A stretch of DNA of 38,275 nt from Treponema sp. (GCA_024690865.1 JAILON010000163.1:1-38275), one strand, 5' to 3'. Positions 24,120 to 32,851 are shown, counted from the stretch's first letter. Numbers and translations: made by a program. Notes: generated by a model not told the origin, from the letters alone.

Positions 24120-26883
24120 CCTCCATCAGCGCGAGGATGAGCTTCTTGTATTCCTCCAAGAGGAGGGTGGTCTTGGACTGGATTTCCGCCAGCGCCTCCT
24201 CGTAGTGGGGGTTGCCCGGCTGGCTGTCCAGTATGATGCGCCCCTCCGCCTCAAGGCGGGCGGCGGCCTCCCCCAGGGCATCCAGCCCGGCAAGCCGGGA
24301 GGAGGACTTGAGCGCGTGGACTTTCACCGTGTAGTTCTTCCAGTCTCCCTTCTTCATGCAGTGCATGATGGTGTCCAGCGTGTCGGGCCCGCTCTCGGCG
24401 TACTGCTTGAGAACGTCCTTGCACACGTCCGGGCTGCCGCATGCCTTGAGCGAGCGCGCTATGTCGAGCCCGGGCACGAGCGAGAGCCTCTGCAGCACGG
24501 GGTCGGAAAGCCTCGGGGCTTCCTCCGCCGGGGCGGAAGCAAGGCCGTCCGCCTCCTCCGCTTTCAGGACCTTCTCCGGCGGCAGGTAATGGGCGATCAT
24601 CTTCTCCAGCTTGACGCTGTTGACCGGCTTGGTCAGGTAGTCGGTGAAGCCTTCCTTTATATACATTTCCCTCGCACCGGAAATTGCGTTGGCCGTCAGT
24701 GCCACGGCGGGCACGCCCTTGCACTGGTTGGGTTCCAGCTGCTCCAAAGCGTGCAGGGTCTCTATGCCGTCCATCGTCGGCATCATGTGGTCTATAAAGA
24801 GGATGTCGTAGTGCTTTTCACGGCAAAGCTTGAGGGCCTCCACCCCGCTTGCGGCCGTGTCTATCTGCATCTGGGTTTCTTTCAAAAGGCCCTTGAATAC
24901 CGTCAGGTTCATCGCCGTGTCGTCCACGCAGAGGATGTGCGCTTCGGGCGCGGTGAAGCTTGCGCGGTAGTTCGAGGCCGCCTCCGCGTTCTTGCGGTAT
25001 ATCTCCGCAAAGTCGCCCACGCCCTCGCCGGAGACGACCCGCTGGATGACCTTGAAGGAAAAGTCCGAACCTTTACCGTAGGTGCTTTTGACCTCCAGAT
25101 AGGTTCCCATCATGGCAAGGAGGTTCTGGACGATGTTCATGCCCAGTCCCGTTCCCTCGATCGTCCTGTTGCGCTTTTCCTCAATCCTCTGGAAGGCCGT
25201 GAACAGTTTGGAGATGTCCTCCGCCTTAATGCCGATGCCCGTGTCCACGACCCTGGCCCGGAGCATGACGAAGCGGTCGCTTTCGCCCTTGGCCCCGCCC
25301 AGCGCGGCAAAGCCCTCGTTCATCATGTCCGCCTCGGTCGGCTCCTCCCAGCTTATATCCATCGTGACGCTGCCCTCGCGGGTGTACTTGACCGCGTTGG
25401 TCAGGATGTTCAGGATGCACTGCTTGATGCGCACCTCGTCGCCATAGAGGATGCGGGGGGTGGAGGGGTTCACGTTGACCGTGAGCTTGAGCCCCTTCTC
25501 TTCGGCACGGGAACTTATCATGTTCATCAGGTCGTTCACCATGGAACCGAGGTCGTACTCGGCGTTGATCAGCTCCAGCTTGCCGGACTCTATCTTGGAG
25601 AAATCCAGGATGTCGTTTATCAGGCTCAGGAGGGAACGGCCCGCGCTCTTGATGTCCGCCGCATAGCGGATGACATGCTCCTCGTCGCTCTCGCGCAGGA
25701 TCATCTCGTCCAGGCCCAGGACGGCGTTGATCGGGGTGCGGATCTCGTGGCTCATCGAGGACAGGAAGGAGGTCTTGGCCTGGTTCGCGGCCTTCTCCAC
25801 CTTGACCTCCTCGCGCAGCCGCTGCTCCCTCTCCAGGCTCCCGATGTAGTCGGTCAGCCGGGATGCTGTGGACTTCAGCTCCTCGTACAAATCCTCTATC
25901 TCGTCGTTCGTCCGTATGTTCAGGGCAGAGATGTCGGCGACGGCCGCCTCGCCCTCCACGCCCCCGATCGTGCTGCGGGTAAAGGACTTAAGCCATGTGG
26001 ACATAAGGCGGACCGGGGTGGCTATGTGCGAGACGGCGAAGTAGCGCGTGATGAGGATGATCGGAACCGAGAAGTTCAGAAGGCTCAGGAGCATGGCGAA
26101 GTTCGACTGAACCAGGTTCTCCGTGATGAACATCTCAGACAGGGGGGAGCCCCGGGTCAGCCTGTCCGCGCTCTTGTTGAGCTGGAGGAAGGCGAACACC
26201 ATCGCCGCGTTGCAGAGGATCAGGGCCTCCGCGACGATCAGGATCGTCATCTTGTTCTTGACTCCGATGCGGAGCCGGCCCTTGCCGAGCCTGCGCGGCC
26301 CCCTGTCCGCCGTAAAGATGTCGTTGCCGTAGAAAAGCGAGCGGACTTTTGCAGGGGCGTAGTTGAAGAAGGCGTAGCAGCCCGCTACGACGGCGCAGAT
26401 ATAGAGAAGGGACGTGAATTTCAGGTCTATGTTGAAGACCAGATCATCCTCTATCTTATACGAGCTCCCGTAGGCTACGCCGACGAGGGCGAAGGACATG
26501 TCGATCAGAAGGGAGAAAAGGGGAATCGCCAGCAGGGTCTTGATGCGGCTCCTGTACCAGCCCCTTTTCAGGGGAAGGGCGGCTATCATCGCGCTCGACA
26601 GGATTACGAAGAGGCCGAAGGTGGAGTTTATGTCCCAGTTGCCGAATGCCCTGTAGATGAACAGGATGAGCTCCATCAGGGAGGCCGTGAGGGGGCCGCA
26701 GAGGGAGGAGAGGAACATCGTTATGACCACGGCCCAGTTCCTCTTGGACGCGCTGAAGCCGTCCAGGTCGCCGATTCCCTGCAGGAGGAAGGACATGGCC
26801 AGAAGCGATGCGGAGAGGCAGATTATGTTCACCAGCAGGCGTTTGTTCCTGCCCTTGTCCAGAAAGATGTTGCGCATAGTCAT
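24112..26883 (-). CDS. Hybrid sensor histidine kinase with REC and Hpt domains
   Basis: 923 residues from ATG 26883 (a second ATG two codons later also fits). Six or so transmembrane helices fill residues 1-200, then one more pair around 225-320 and a HAMP-like/coiled region. HisKA: SSMSHEIRTPINAVLG with His379. HATPase: NAVKYT, DTGIGI and GTGLGMNIV. REC: DDTAMN, and Asp698 in LFIDHMMPTMDG. Hpt: His856 in VHALKSSSRL. This is a full phosphorelay in one chain, with no response regulator nearby, so the output partner is elsewhere. The signal is unknown; the N-terminal multi-pass region resembles a membrane sensor such as MASE types. TATACT lies 5 nt before the ATG, implying a leaderless transcript. 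Confidence 0.93.
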   Translation of the reverse strand: MTMRNIFLDKGRNKRLLVNIICLSASLLAMSFLLQGIGDLDGFSASKRNWAVVITMFLSSLCGPLTASLMELILFIYRAFGNWDINSTFGLFVILSSAMIAALPLKRGWYRSRIKTLLAIPLFSLLIDMSFALVGVAYGSSYKIEDDLVFNIDLKFTSLLYICAVVAGCYAFFNYAPAKVRSLFYGNDIFTADRGPRRLGKGRLRIGVKNKMTILIVAEALILCNAAMVFAFLQLNKSADRLTRGSPLSEMFITENLVQSNFAMLLSLLNFSVPIILITRYFAVSHIATPVRLMSTWLKSFTRSTIGGVEGEAAVADISALNIRTNDEIEDLYEELKSTASRLTDYIGSLEREQRLREEVKVEKAANQAKTSFLSSMSHEIRTPINAVLGLDEMILRESDEEHVIRYAADIKSAGRSLLSLINDILDFSKIESGKLELINAEYDLGSMVNDLMNMISSRAEEKGLKLTVNVNPSTPRILYGDEVRIKQCILNILTNAVKYTREGSVTMDISWEEPTEADMMNEGFAALGGAKGESDRFVMLRARVVDTGIGIKAEDISKLFTAFQRIEEKRNRTIEGTGLGMNIVQNLLAMMGTYLEVKSTYGKGSDFSFKVIQRVVSGEGVGDFAEIYRKNAEAASNYRASFTAPEAHILCVDDTAMNLTVFKGLLKETQMQIDTAASGVEALKLCREKHYDILFIDHMMPTMDGIETLHALEQLEPNQCKGVPAVALTANAISGAREMYIKEGFTDYLTKPVNSVKLEKMIAHYLPPEKVLKAEEADGLASAPAEEAPRLSDPVLQRLSLVPGLDIARSLKACGSPDVCKDVLKQYAESGPDTLDTIMHCMKKGDWKNYTVKVHALKSSSRLAGLDALGEAAARLEAEGRIILDSQPGNPHYEEALAEIQSKTTLLLEEYKKLILALMEAL

Positions 26884-26888
26884 AGCAT

Positions 26889-26894
26889 AGTATA
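26889..26894 (-). promoter_or_regulatory. -10 box placed for a leaderless kinase transcript
   Basis: TATACT on the minus strand, 5 nt (ATGCT) before ATG 26883; no Shine-Dalgarno. The -35 is weak. Confidence 0.5.
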
Positions 26895-26997
26895 ACACAA
26901 CAGGCGCTTTTCCGCTAGCTCGCCCCAAGCGGGGAGGCCGTACTGGAAAAAGCTCCCGTTGTATGCTATGATGAGGCAGGAAATTCGGGAGGCAGCG

Positions 26998-27246
26998 ATG
27001 AAAGACTATTCGTACAATACAAGCGGGACCTGCGCCAAGGTCATACACTTCACCAAGACGGACGATGGAAAGATAACGAACGTGAGCTTCGAAGGCGGCT
27101 GCAACGGCAACCTGAAGGCGGTCTCCAAGCTGGTGGACGGCATGACGGCACAACAGATACACGGAATCCTCTCGGGAAACCTGTGCGGCTCCAAGGGAAC
27201 CAGCTGCGCCGACCAGTTAGCGAAAGCCGTCATGACGGCGGACTAG
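26998..27246 (+). CDS. TSCPD-domain small protein (TIGR03905 type)
   Basis: 82 residues; ATG after TCGGGAGGCAGCG. Cys positions in SGTCAKVI, GGCNGNLKAV, NLCGSKGTSCADQL match the TSCPD domain, a Cys-rich module also found at the end of class II ribonucleotide reductases; stand-alone members of this length are named TIGR03905. They may bind metal; role unknown. The kinase gene is divergent and the HD gene follows 8 nt after the stop, so this is the first gene of a two-gene unit. A TATGAT box (26967-26972) may serve as its -10. Confidence 0.88.
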   Translation: MKDYSYNTSGTCAKVIHFTKTDDGKITNVSFEGGCNGNLKAVSKLVDGMTAQQIHGILSGNLCGSKGTSCADQLAKAVMTAD

Positions 27247-27254
27247 GAGCGGGT

Positions 27255-28502
27255 ATGGCTTTGCTAGGCAACAGCAACGAAAGCCCGGAGGAGGCCCAGA
27301 GGAAATTCCGCACCGAATTTTCCGCAAAGGTCCACGACGAGGTGGAGTCCATCGAATTCGCGGAGCTGAGGGCTGACGGCGGCGTGTACCAGGACCTGAA
27401 CCTCAAAAGCTACCGGACCAGCGTCTGGGGCCTCGTCGTCTTCTGCAGGAAATCAATCTGGTATTACGTGGCGGAGCAGGAGTCCTACCTCTCCTTCTTC
27501 ATGAAGGGAGCGGGCAAGACAGAGGAACGGCTCGTATGCCTGTCCGGCCTGTCAGACATAGCCTTCTTCCTGCCGCAGAAGGGCTTCTTCCAGACCCTGC
27601 TGAACCCGGAACTGGCCCGCACCGTCAACGGTTCCTACACGAACCTTGCCGGAGTCAGGCGGGAATTCGCCCTGATACTGAACAGGAAGGCCGGCGATGT
27701 ATTCCACCGCCTGGCAGGGCAGGACGCCGGCGCGACAGGCGGTACGGACAACGCCACGGCGGACAATGCGGCCTCTGCCGGTGGACCTGCCGGGAACGCG
27801 GACGGCAGCACGGCAGTCAGGCAGCCCGGCGGACAGCCGCAGAACGGCACGGACACCCGCCCCTTCCGGCAGGCGACCGACGATCCATTTTCCGCCTACT
27901 ACCTTCCCTCCGGGATAGGCAGGTTCGACGCGCAGATGCGCTTCATCGCCGAAATAGACAAGATGACCCACATACTCAGGCAGACCCTCCTCATAGACGG
28001 CAGCCGCCGGGAAAACGATGCGGAGCACTCCTGGCACCTTGCGGTGATGGCGCAGCTCCTCGCCGAATATGCAAAGGACGCACCCGACATTTCCCGGGCC
28101 GTAAAAATGGTGACGGTACATGATTTGATTGAAATTTACGCAGGCGACACCTACGCCTACGATGAGGAGGGGGCAAAGAGCAAGCAGGAGCGGGAAGCAA
28201 AGGCTGCGGACAGGCTTTTCGGCATCCTGCCTTCGGACCAGGGGAGCGAAATCCGCGCCCTCTGGGAAGAATTCGACAGGCGGGAAACGGCGGATGCCCG
28301 CTACGCCGCATGCCTGGACTGCCTGCAGCCCTTCTTCCACAACACGCTGACCCTGGGCCACTCCTGGCTGGACCACGGAACAAAAAAGTCTCAGGTGTTG
28401 GAACGGCAGTCGATAATCCGGGACAACATGCCCTCGATCTGGCCTTGGCTCGTCAAGAACGTCAACAACGCCGTCCAACAGGGCTGGCTCGTAGACGCCT
28501 AG
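27255..28502 (+). CDS. HD-domain hydrolase (5'-nucleotidase YfbR-like) with an added N-terminal domain
   Basis: 415 residues; the ATG at 27255 follows TAGGAGCGGGT. Residues about 225-410 are an HD_3 domain: DAEHSWHLAVMAQLL gives the first His, VTVHDLIEIYAGD the HD pair, and ACLDCLQPFFHN the last Asp, so metal ligands are complete. Related enzymes dephosphorylate deoxynucleoside monophosphates. Residues 1-155 are an unrelated domain that was not recognised (VWGLVVFCRKSIWYYVAE, then SFFMKGAGKTEERLVCLSGL). A Gly/Ala/Asn/Thr-rich linker of about 55 residues separates the two. The unit with TSCPD suggests nucleotide metabolism (inference). Confidence 0.85.
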   Translation: MALLGNSNESPEEAQRKFRTEFSAKVHDEVESIEFAELRADGGVYQDLNLKSYRTSVWGLVVFCRKSIWYYVAEQESYLSFFMKGAGKTEERLVCLSGLSDIAFFLPQKGFFQTLLNPELARTVNGSYTNLAGVRREFALILNRKAGDVFHRLAGQDAGATGGTDNATADNAASAGGPAGNADGSTAVRQPGGQPQNGTDTRPFRQATDDPFSAYYLPSGIGRFDAQMRFIAEIDKMTHILRQTLLIDGSRRENDAEHSWHLAVMAQLLAEYAKDAPDISRAVKMVTVHDLIEIYAGDTYAYDEEGAKSKQEREAKAADRLFGILPSDQGSEIRALWEEFDRRETADARYAACLDCLQPFFHNTLTLGHSWLDHGTKKSQVLERQSIIRDNMPSIWPWLVKNVNNAVQQGWLVDA

Positions 28503-28520
28503 ACGCACGCTGTCGGGGTG

Positions 28521-28808
28521 ACTCTGACACTGTGCCGGAGCAACTGTGGCAATAAAGCCAAAGCGACTGTGGCAATAAAGCCAAAGCGACTGTGGCAATA
28601 AAGCCAGAGCGACTCTGGCAATGTGCCGGAGAGACTCTGCCAATATGCCGGAGCGACCATGATAATGTGCCGGAGCGGCTGTGGCAATATGCCGAATGAC
28701 TGTGGCAATAAGCCGGAGAGATTCTGGCAACAAGCCAAAGTGACTCTGGCAACAAGCCGGAGCGGCTCTGGCAACATGCCGATGCGGCCCCGGCAACAAG
28801 GCCCGGCT
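28521..28808. repeat. Tandem array, 22-23 bp period, about 13 degenerate units
   Basis: ACTSTGGCAA-type units start near 28521, 28543, 28566, 28589, 28612, 28634, 28656, 28678, 28699, 28721, 28743, 28765 and 28787. Most units can form a small hairpin TGGC-N6-GCCA, and some changes keep pairing. It begins 18 nt after the HD gene stop. It fills most of the 392 bp gap to the next (convergent) gene, and nothing else was seen there. Confidence 0.88.
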
Positions 28809-28894
28809 GGCGCGCCATACCGGCCCGGTAGGAACGCCATGTGGCCGGACGGGACCGAGAAGCGACTGACGGCCTGAACGGGATCGGCCGGCCG

Positions 28895-30124
28895 CTACTG
28901 GGCCATCAGCCAGTCGCGGATTACCTCTATGCGGGGGGCAATGCACCAGACATACTCCCGGCACCCGCCTTCAACGACAGTATACTTGACCCGGCCCTTT
29001 TTTCCGGCCATGTCCTTGGCGGCCGTGGCAAAAGCCTGCTCGCTGTAGTCCACGTTCCAGCTTCCCCGGTCAATCCGTATTCCGTCATCTTTCCAGAAGG
29101 AAACAGCCTTGTCCATCGCATCGCAGGACTGGCTGTCGTTGGAAGACGTCAGTATCCACAGCTTTTCGTTCTCCAGCGCCGACGGAGCCTTTATCTCGTA
29201 CATCGGGGAAATGGCCAGCTGGGCCGCATAGAACTCGGGATACTTCTGCCCAATCTGGAAGTTGGCCACGGCCCCCTCCCCCTGTCCAACGGCATAAATC
29301 CTGCTCCTGTCAACGCGGAGGCTTGAAAGTTCGGTGCGGATTGCCCGGTACACCACGCCCAGGGCGGTCGTCCAACTGCCATCCGGCTTGACCAGGGGAC
29401 CATACTTGTCCTCGGTGTACTTGGGGTACTGGATGGCGACGATGATGGACTTCTGCTTCTCCTGCTCGGACGCGGTCGCCCAGACGGCAGCCCCCTCGCC
29501 CTGCAGTATGGTGCACTTGCTGATGTTGGTGTTGGCCCGCGAGTCCGGGATGAAGATGATGGCCGGGTAGTTCCAGCCCTCGGTATAGTAGAGCGGCATA
29601 TAGACGCTGTAGTGAATTTCCGCCCCCGTCTCGTCATCCCGGTAGCTCTTTTCCATGAACTCCTTCACTATCTTGGGTTCGGCAATCTTCTTGCTGGTGA
29701 CGGTGGCCGGGCCGGTATAGACGGTTCCGCCCCCGACCGCACTCACCTCCCCATTCTGGGTCACGTTCACATACCGGGAGAACTGCCGGTCCGCATCGAA
29801 CGGGGCGACATCGTCCCGCTCGGGATACCAGCGGTTGTCGGTGTCCATCGTGAGCTTCACATTCTTGCCGTCCACGGACACGGACTTCACCGTCATGCCG
29901 ACCACCTCATAGTCGTCCACGGAGACGCTGGACGGATCCAGCTTCTTCCTGTACAACAGGTTGATCGACGACACCTTGTAGCCGTCGCTGAACATCTGCG
30001 CCTCGGCTTCCACCACAACGATACCTTCTTTGGCAGAAACCTTCTTTATTCCCGCCGAAAAGCCAAATGTCGCCAGCGACTGCAGGCAGAACGCTGCCAA
30101 AAACAATTTACCGAAAACCTTCAT
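28895..30124 (-). CDS. Secreted alpha/beta-hydrolase (PHB-depolymerase/esterase-like) with a lost nucleophile
   Basis: 409 residues; the ATG at 30124 follows GAGGGGATGT. Signal peptide 1-24 (cleavage near FSA-GIK). Residues about 30-135 are a beta-rich N-terminal domain. The hydrolase domain begins at YSVYMPLYYTEGWNYPAIIF. The elbow VDRSRIYAVGQGEGAV aligns with the family's VDxxRIYxxGxSxGG, so the Ser is Gly282. At the C terminus the position of the usual His (before a VW pair and DWLxAQ) reads GGCREYVWC. A candidate acid Asp (TSSNDSQ) remains. The chain is otherwise intact with no frameshift, so this looks like a maintained non-catalytic or altered enzyme, perhaps a glycan or polyester binder. 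Confidence 0.8.
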   Translation of the reverse strand: MKVFGKLFLAAFCLQSLATFGFSAGIKKVSAKEGIVVVEAEAQMFSDGYKVSSINLLYRKKLDPSSVSVDDYEVVGMTVKSVSVDGKNVKLTMDTDNRWYPERDDVAPFDADRQFSRYVNVTQNGEVSAVGGGTVYTGPATVTSKKIAEPKIVKEFMEKSYRDDETGAEIHYSVYMPLYYTEGWNYPAIIFIPDSRANTNISKCTILQGEGAAVWATASEQEKQKSIIVAIQYPKYTEDKYGPLVKPDGSWTTALGVVYRAIRTELSSLRVDRSRIYAVGQGEGAVANFQIGQKYPEFYAAQLAISPMYEIKAPSALENEKLWILTSSNDSQSCDAMDKAVSFWKDDGIRIDRGSWNVDYSEQAFATAAKDMAGKKGRVKYTVVEGGCREYVWCIAPRIEVIRDWLMAQ

Positions 30125-30147
30125 ACATCCCCTCGATACATGGGCCT

Positions 30148-30193
30148 GTTTCAAAGAAAACGTTGCGACGAAGTCGCGGAGATTCCCTGAAAC
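30148..30193 (-). other. Structured leader hairpin of the esterase-like gene
   Basis: GTTTCA (30193-30188 on the minus strand) pairs with TGAAAC (30153-30148), enclosing a perfect GCGAC-TTC-GTCGC hairpin (30165-30177). It ends 23 nt before the ATG. It could affect translation or stability. The rest of the 30125-30338 gap holds a 12 bp direct repeat (AAACATCAAAG, 30229 onward) and nothing else recognised. Confidence 0.45.
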
Positions 30194-30338
30194 TACCCCA
30201 CATAAACTCACATAAAGATAAAAAAGCAAACATCAAAGTAAACATCAAAGATGGGTTCAGGCAACAGCCGCGGGCGGCAATTCGGAGGAAGCGCATTCCG
30301 CCTGCCAGGCCTGCCCTCTCCCCGGGCCGCAGTTCGGG

Positions 30339-31118
30339 CTAGGCCAGCGCCACGTCCAGAACCATCATCAGGGCAAAGCCCAGCGCAAAGCCCAGGGTAC
30401 AGACGTCGGTCTTCTCGTCGCGGCTGGCTTCGGGAAGCAGTTCCTCGACGACGACGTAAATCATCGCGCCCGCCGCAAAGGCCAGCAGATAGGGCAGCAT
30501 CCCGGAGACGACCCCCGTCAGGAGGATGGTCAAGACGGCAGCAAGCGGCTCCACGATGCCGGACAGGGTTCCAAAGACGAACGCCTTGCCCTTGCTGTTG
30601 CCTTCCGTGCGCAGGGGCATGGAGACGATGGCCCCTTCCGGAAAGTTTTGTATGGCTATTCCAAGGGAAAGCGCCAGGGCGGCCTCGAAGCCCAAGCCCC
30701 CGCCGCCGGCGAGCATCGCGGCCACGACCACGCCCACGGCCATCCCTTCCGGTATGTTGTGCAGGGTCACGGCAAAGATAAGCATGGCCGTCCGCGAAAC
30801 CCTGCTTCTGGGACCTTCAGGAGATTTTGCAAGCGCGTGCAGGTGGGGAGTGATTCTGTCCAGCAGGAAAAGGAAGGCGATTCCGGCAGCAAACCCCGTC
30901 AATGCAGGGAGAAAGGCCAACCGCCCCAGATACTGGGACTGATCCATGCTGGGAATGAGGAGGGACCATACGGAAGCCGCAACCATGACGCCGGCAGCGA
31001 AGCCCGCCAAAGCACGTTCCAGACCGTCGTTCATCTCCCTGTTCATGAAAAAAACGCATGCGGCCCCCAGGGCAGTACCAAGAAAGGGCAGCAGCAAGGT
31101 CAAAGCAATACCCGCCAT
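30339..31118 (-). CDS. ZIP-family divalent metal transporter
   Basis: 259 residues with eight hydrophobic helices. The two ZIP metal-site motifs are HNIPEGMAVG (helix 4) and IQNFPEGAIVS (helix 5); the second has Asn in place of the common His, as in several prokaryotic ZIPs. EELLPEA near the end is also characteristic. It would import Zn2+, Fe2+ or Mn2+ across the inner membrane. It has its own promoter, with TATAAT 6 nt before the ATG. No Zur- or Fur-like site was evident. Confidence 0.92.
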   Translation of the reverse strand: MAGIALTLLLPFLGTALGAACVFFMNREMNDGLERALAGFAAGVMVAASVWSLLIPSMDQSQYLGRLAFLPALTGFAAGIAFLFLLDRITPHLHALAKSPEGPRSRVSRTAMLIFAVTLHNIPEGMAVGVVVAAMLAGGGGLGFEAALALSLGIAIQNFPEGAIVSMPLRTEGNSKGKAFVFGTLSGIVEPLAAVLTILLTGVVSGMLPYLLAFAAGAMIYVVVEELLPEASRDEKTDVCTLGFALGFALMMVLDVALA

Positions 31119-31124
31119 GGCTCC

Positions 31125-31153
31125 ATTATATACGACAACGCCTGCAAAGGCAA
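31125..31153 (-). promoter_or_regulatory. Promoter of the ZIP gene, positioned for a leaderless transcript
   Basis: Minus strand TTGCCT (31153-31148), exactly 17 nt, TATAAT (31130-31125), then GGAGCC and ATG at 31118. The GGAG is only 2 nt from the ATG, too close for normal ribosome binding. The -35 overlaps the intergenic space after the regulator gene. Confidence 0.7.
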
Positions 31154-31160
31154 GGCGAGG

Positions 31161-31754
31161 CTATACGAAGCGCTGGGCGGGGCTGACGACCCACAGGGCC
31201 TTGAGCGGGCCCGTACCCGTGTTCTCTATGGTGTGCGGCGCGCCGGCCGAAAAGCTCACGCTGTCGCCCTGGCCCAGTTCAAAGTCCCTGTCCTCGTAGC
31301 GCAGCCTGGCCTGGCCTTCCAATATATAGCCCATCTCCTTGCCGGGATGTCCGTAGTGGCCCCGGCGGGTCGCCCCTCCGGCGGGAATGGAGATGATGTA
31401 GCTTTCTATGGAATGGCCGCCGTCCTGCTCGTCGGGACAGGCAAGCTCCTCGTAGACCACCCTGTCCTCGTGTATGGACCTGCGCTCGCCGCTGCGGATG
31501 ACGCTGACCCGCCCCTGCCGGTTGTATTCTTCAAACAGGTATTCCAGACGGATATCCAGCACCTGGGCCAGGGAAAGGAGGGTGTCTATGGCGGGGGAAA
31601 CCCTTCCGCGCTCTATCTGGGAAACGAGGCTTTCGCTCACGCCCGCCTGGCTGGCGACGGCCTTGAGGGTCAGCCCCTTCCGTTCCCGCACCTCGCGTAT
31701 CTTTTCACCAAAGCGGAGGCTCTTCTTTACGTCGAATTCCGATGAACCGTTCAA
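31161..31754 (-). CDS. XRE-family regulator with C-terminal cupin domain
   Basis: 197 residues. An N-terminal helix-turn-helix (residues about 15-70: IREVRERKGLTLKAVASQAG, then SESLVSQIERGRVSPAI) is followed by a cupin (about 115-190: HYGHPGKEMGYILEGQARL, DSVSFSAGAPHTIEN) that may bind a small ligand; metal-binding His residues are present. This is the PuuR/SutR-like architecture used for amino-acid or polyamine control. The start is TTG 31754 with AGGAAAT overlapping the previous gene's stop; no ATG or GTG fits better. It lies 5 nt after the 31760-32851 gene and is translated with it. The ZIP gene downstream has its own promoter. Confidence 0.88.
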   Translation of the reverse strand: MNGSSEFDVKKSLRFGEKIREVRERKGLTLKAVASQAGVSESLVSQIERGRVSPAIDTLLSLAQVLDIRLEYLFEEYNRQGRVSVIRSGERRSIHEDRVVYEELACPDEQDGGHSIESYIISIPAGGATRRGHYGHPGKEMGYILEGQARLRYEDRDFELGQGDSVSFSAGAPHTIENTGTGPLKALWVVSPAQRFV

Positions 31755-31759
31755 ATTTC

Positions 31760-32851
31760 CTACCGTCCCGCCACTGAATCCTTCCGCTGCTTTTCCGCAT
31801 TCTGCTCCATCACGAAGCGGATGAAGTGGTCCTCCAGGGTGTGCTTGGGCCCGTCAAAGTGGAGCCTGGCCCTGACGCGGGCATTGTCGCGCCTGACCGT
31901 GAACAGCAGGTAGAAGTCCCTGTAGTCCGCCGCAATGTCCGTCTTGACGCGTTCGCCCAGGTAGGAACTGACCTCGTCGCGGCCGATGTTCTTGACTCCC
32001 TGCTCCTTCAGGATCGCCTTGAGCCGCTGTATCTGCTCGTGGGAAATGCCGAACAGGAACTCCTCCATCGCCTGGGACACGTCGGGATCGGACAGGCGGC
32101 CCTTCATGAACTGAACCCACTGCACGTCCATCTGCATGCTCACCTGCATCAGCTCGCTGGTTCCCATCATCGTCCCGAATATGGGGGCTATCTTCCTGCG
32201 GGCCTCCCAGACGGACTGGAGGACGGGCGCGATGTCGGCGATGGTCTGGTCGGACCGGTGCTCCCACAGGATTATCAGGGAAAGGGCCATCTCGCGGCGC
32301 AGGTCCTTGTTGATCACCTCGTCCCTGATGATGTCCATGTAGACGTCCTCGGCCATGAGGGTCAGCATCATGGAGATGGTCTCGTCCATGTATGCCTTCG
32401 CAAGCTTTTCGTCCATGTCGGTAAAGTCGCGGGCCAGCTTGTACATCGAATAGAAGGTGTGTATCTTCGTAACCAGGAAGCTCTTGCCCAGCGTCGCCTT
32501 GGAGGGCAGCTGCAGGAGGGTGTCGCCCTCCTCGTGGTAGGAGACCAGGCTTTCCACCAGCTCCTCGGGGGTCCTGACGCTGGTGTTGGTTTCGGTCCGC
32601 TCCAGCAGGGAAGGAAAGAGGGCTATGTCCTGGGCCAGCTTTTCAACCTTGCGAAGCCGTTCCTCCAGATGTTCCACCCTTCCCGGAGCCGACTTGTGCA
32701 GCTCGTCCAGGAGCCGCTTGACGAGCTGCTCCTGGTTCTTGGTGAGTATGGTTATGCCCGTTTCTATTGCGGCAGTCTGAATTTCGCTCTTGTCAAAAAA
32801 ACTGTCTATGCTGACGGGCGTAAATTCAAATTCCGTTGCGTTCTCTTCCAT
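31760..32851 (-). CDS. Conserved-looking cytoplasmic protein of unknown function
   Basis: 363 residues, ATG after TTAGGAATT. No signal peptide or membrane helix. It is largely helical: residues 40-80 have coiled-coil character (LVKRLLDELHKS, VEHLEERLRKVEKL), followed by a long helical domain with repeated Met residues (MGTSELMQVSMQMDVQWVQFM) and a C-terminal piece VRRDNARVRARLHFDG. No family was recognised. It is the first gene of a unit with the XRE-cupin regulator and diverges from the vWA gene, so a structural or regulatory role is possible but unsupported. Confidence 0.75.
   Translation of the reverse strand: MEENATEFEFTPVSIDSFFDKSEIQTAAIETGITILTKNQEQLVKRLLDELHKSAPGRVEHLEERLRKVEKLAQDIALFPSLLERTETNTSVRTPEELVESLVSYHEEGDTLLQLPSKATLGKSFLVTKIHTFYSMYKLARDFTDMDEKLAKAYMDETISMMLTLMAEDVYMDIIRDEVINKDLRREMALSLIILWEHRSDQTIADIAPVLQSVWEARRKIAPIFGTMMGTSELMQVSMQMDVQWVQFMKGRLSDPDVSQAMEEFLFGISHEQIQRLKAILKEQGVKNIGRDEVSSYLGERVKTDIAADYRDFYLLFTVRRDNARVRARLHFDGPKHTLEDHFIRFVMEQNAEKQRKDSVAGR

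Noticed and set aside
24205..26895. 896-residue plus-strand frame opposite the histidine kinase
   Set aside because: The kinase on the other strand has every expected motif; this frame is a high-G+C shadow with no recognisable fold.
27006..27162. Longer histidine kinase start at 27162
   Set aside because: The added 93 residues are antisense to the TSCPD gene and have no membrane or sensor character; the ATG at 26883 follows a -10 box and begins the hydrophobic domain.
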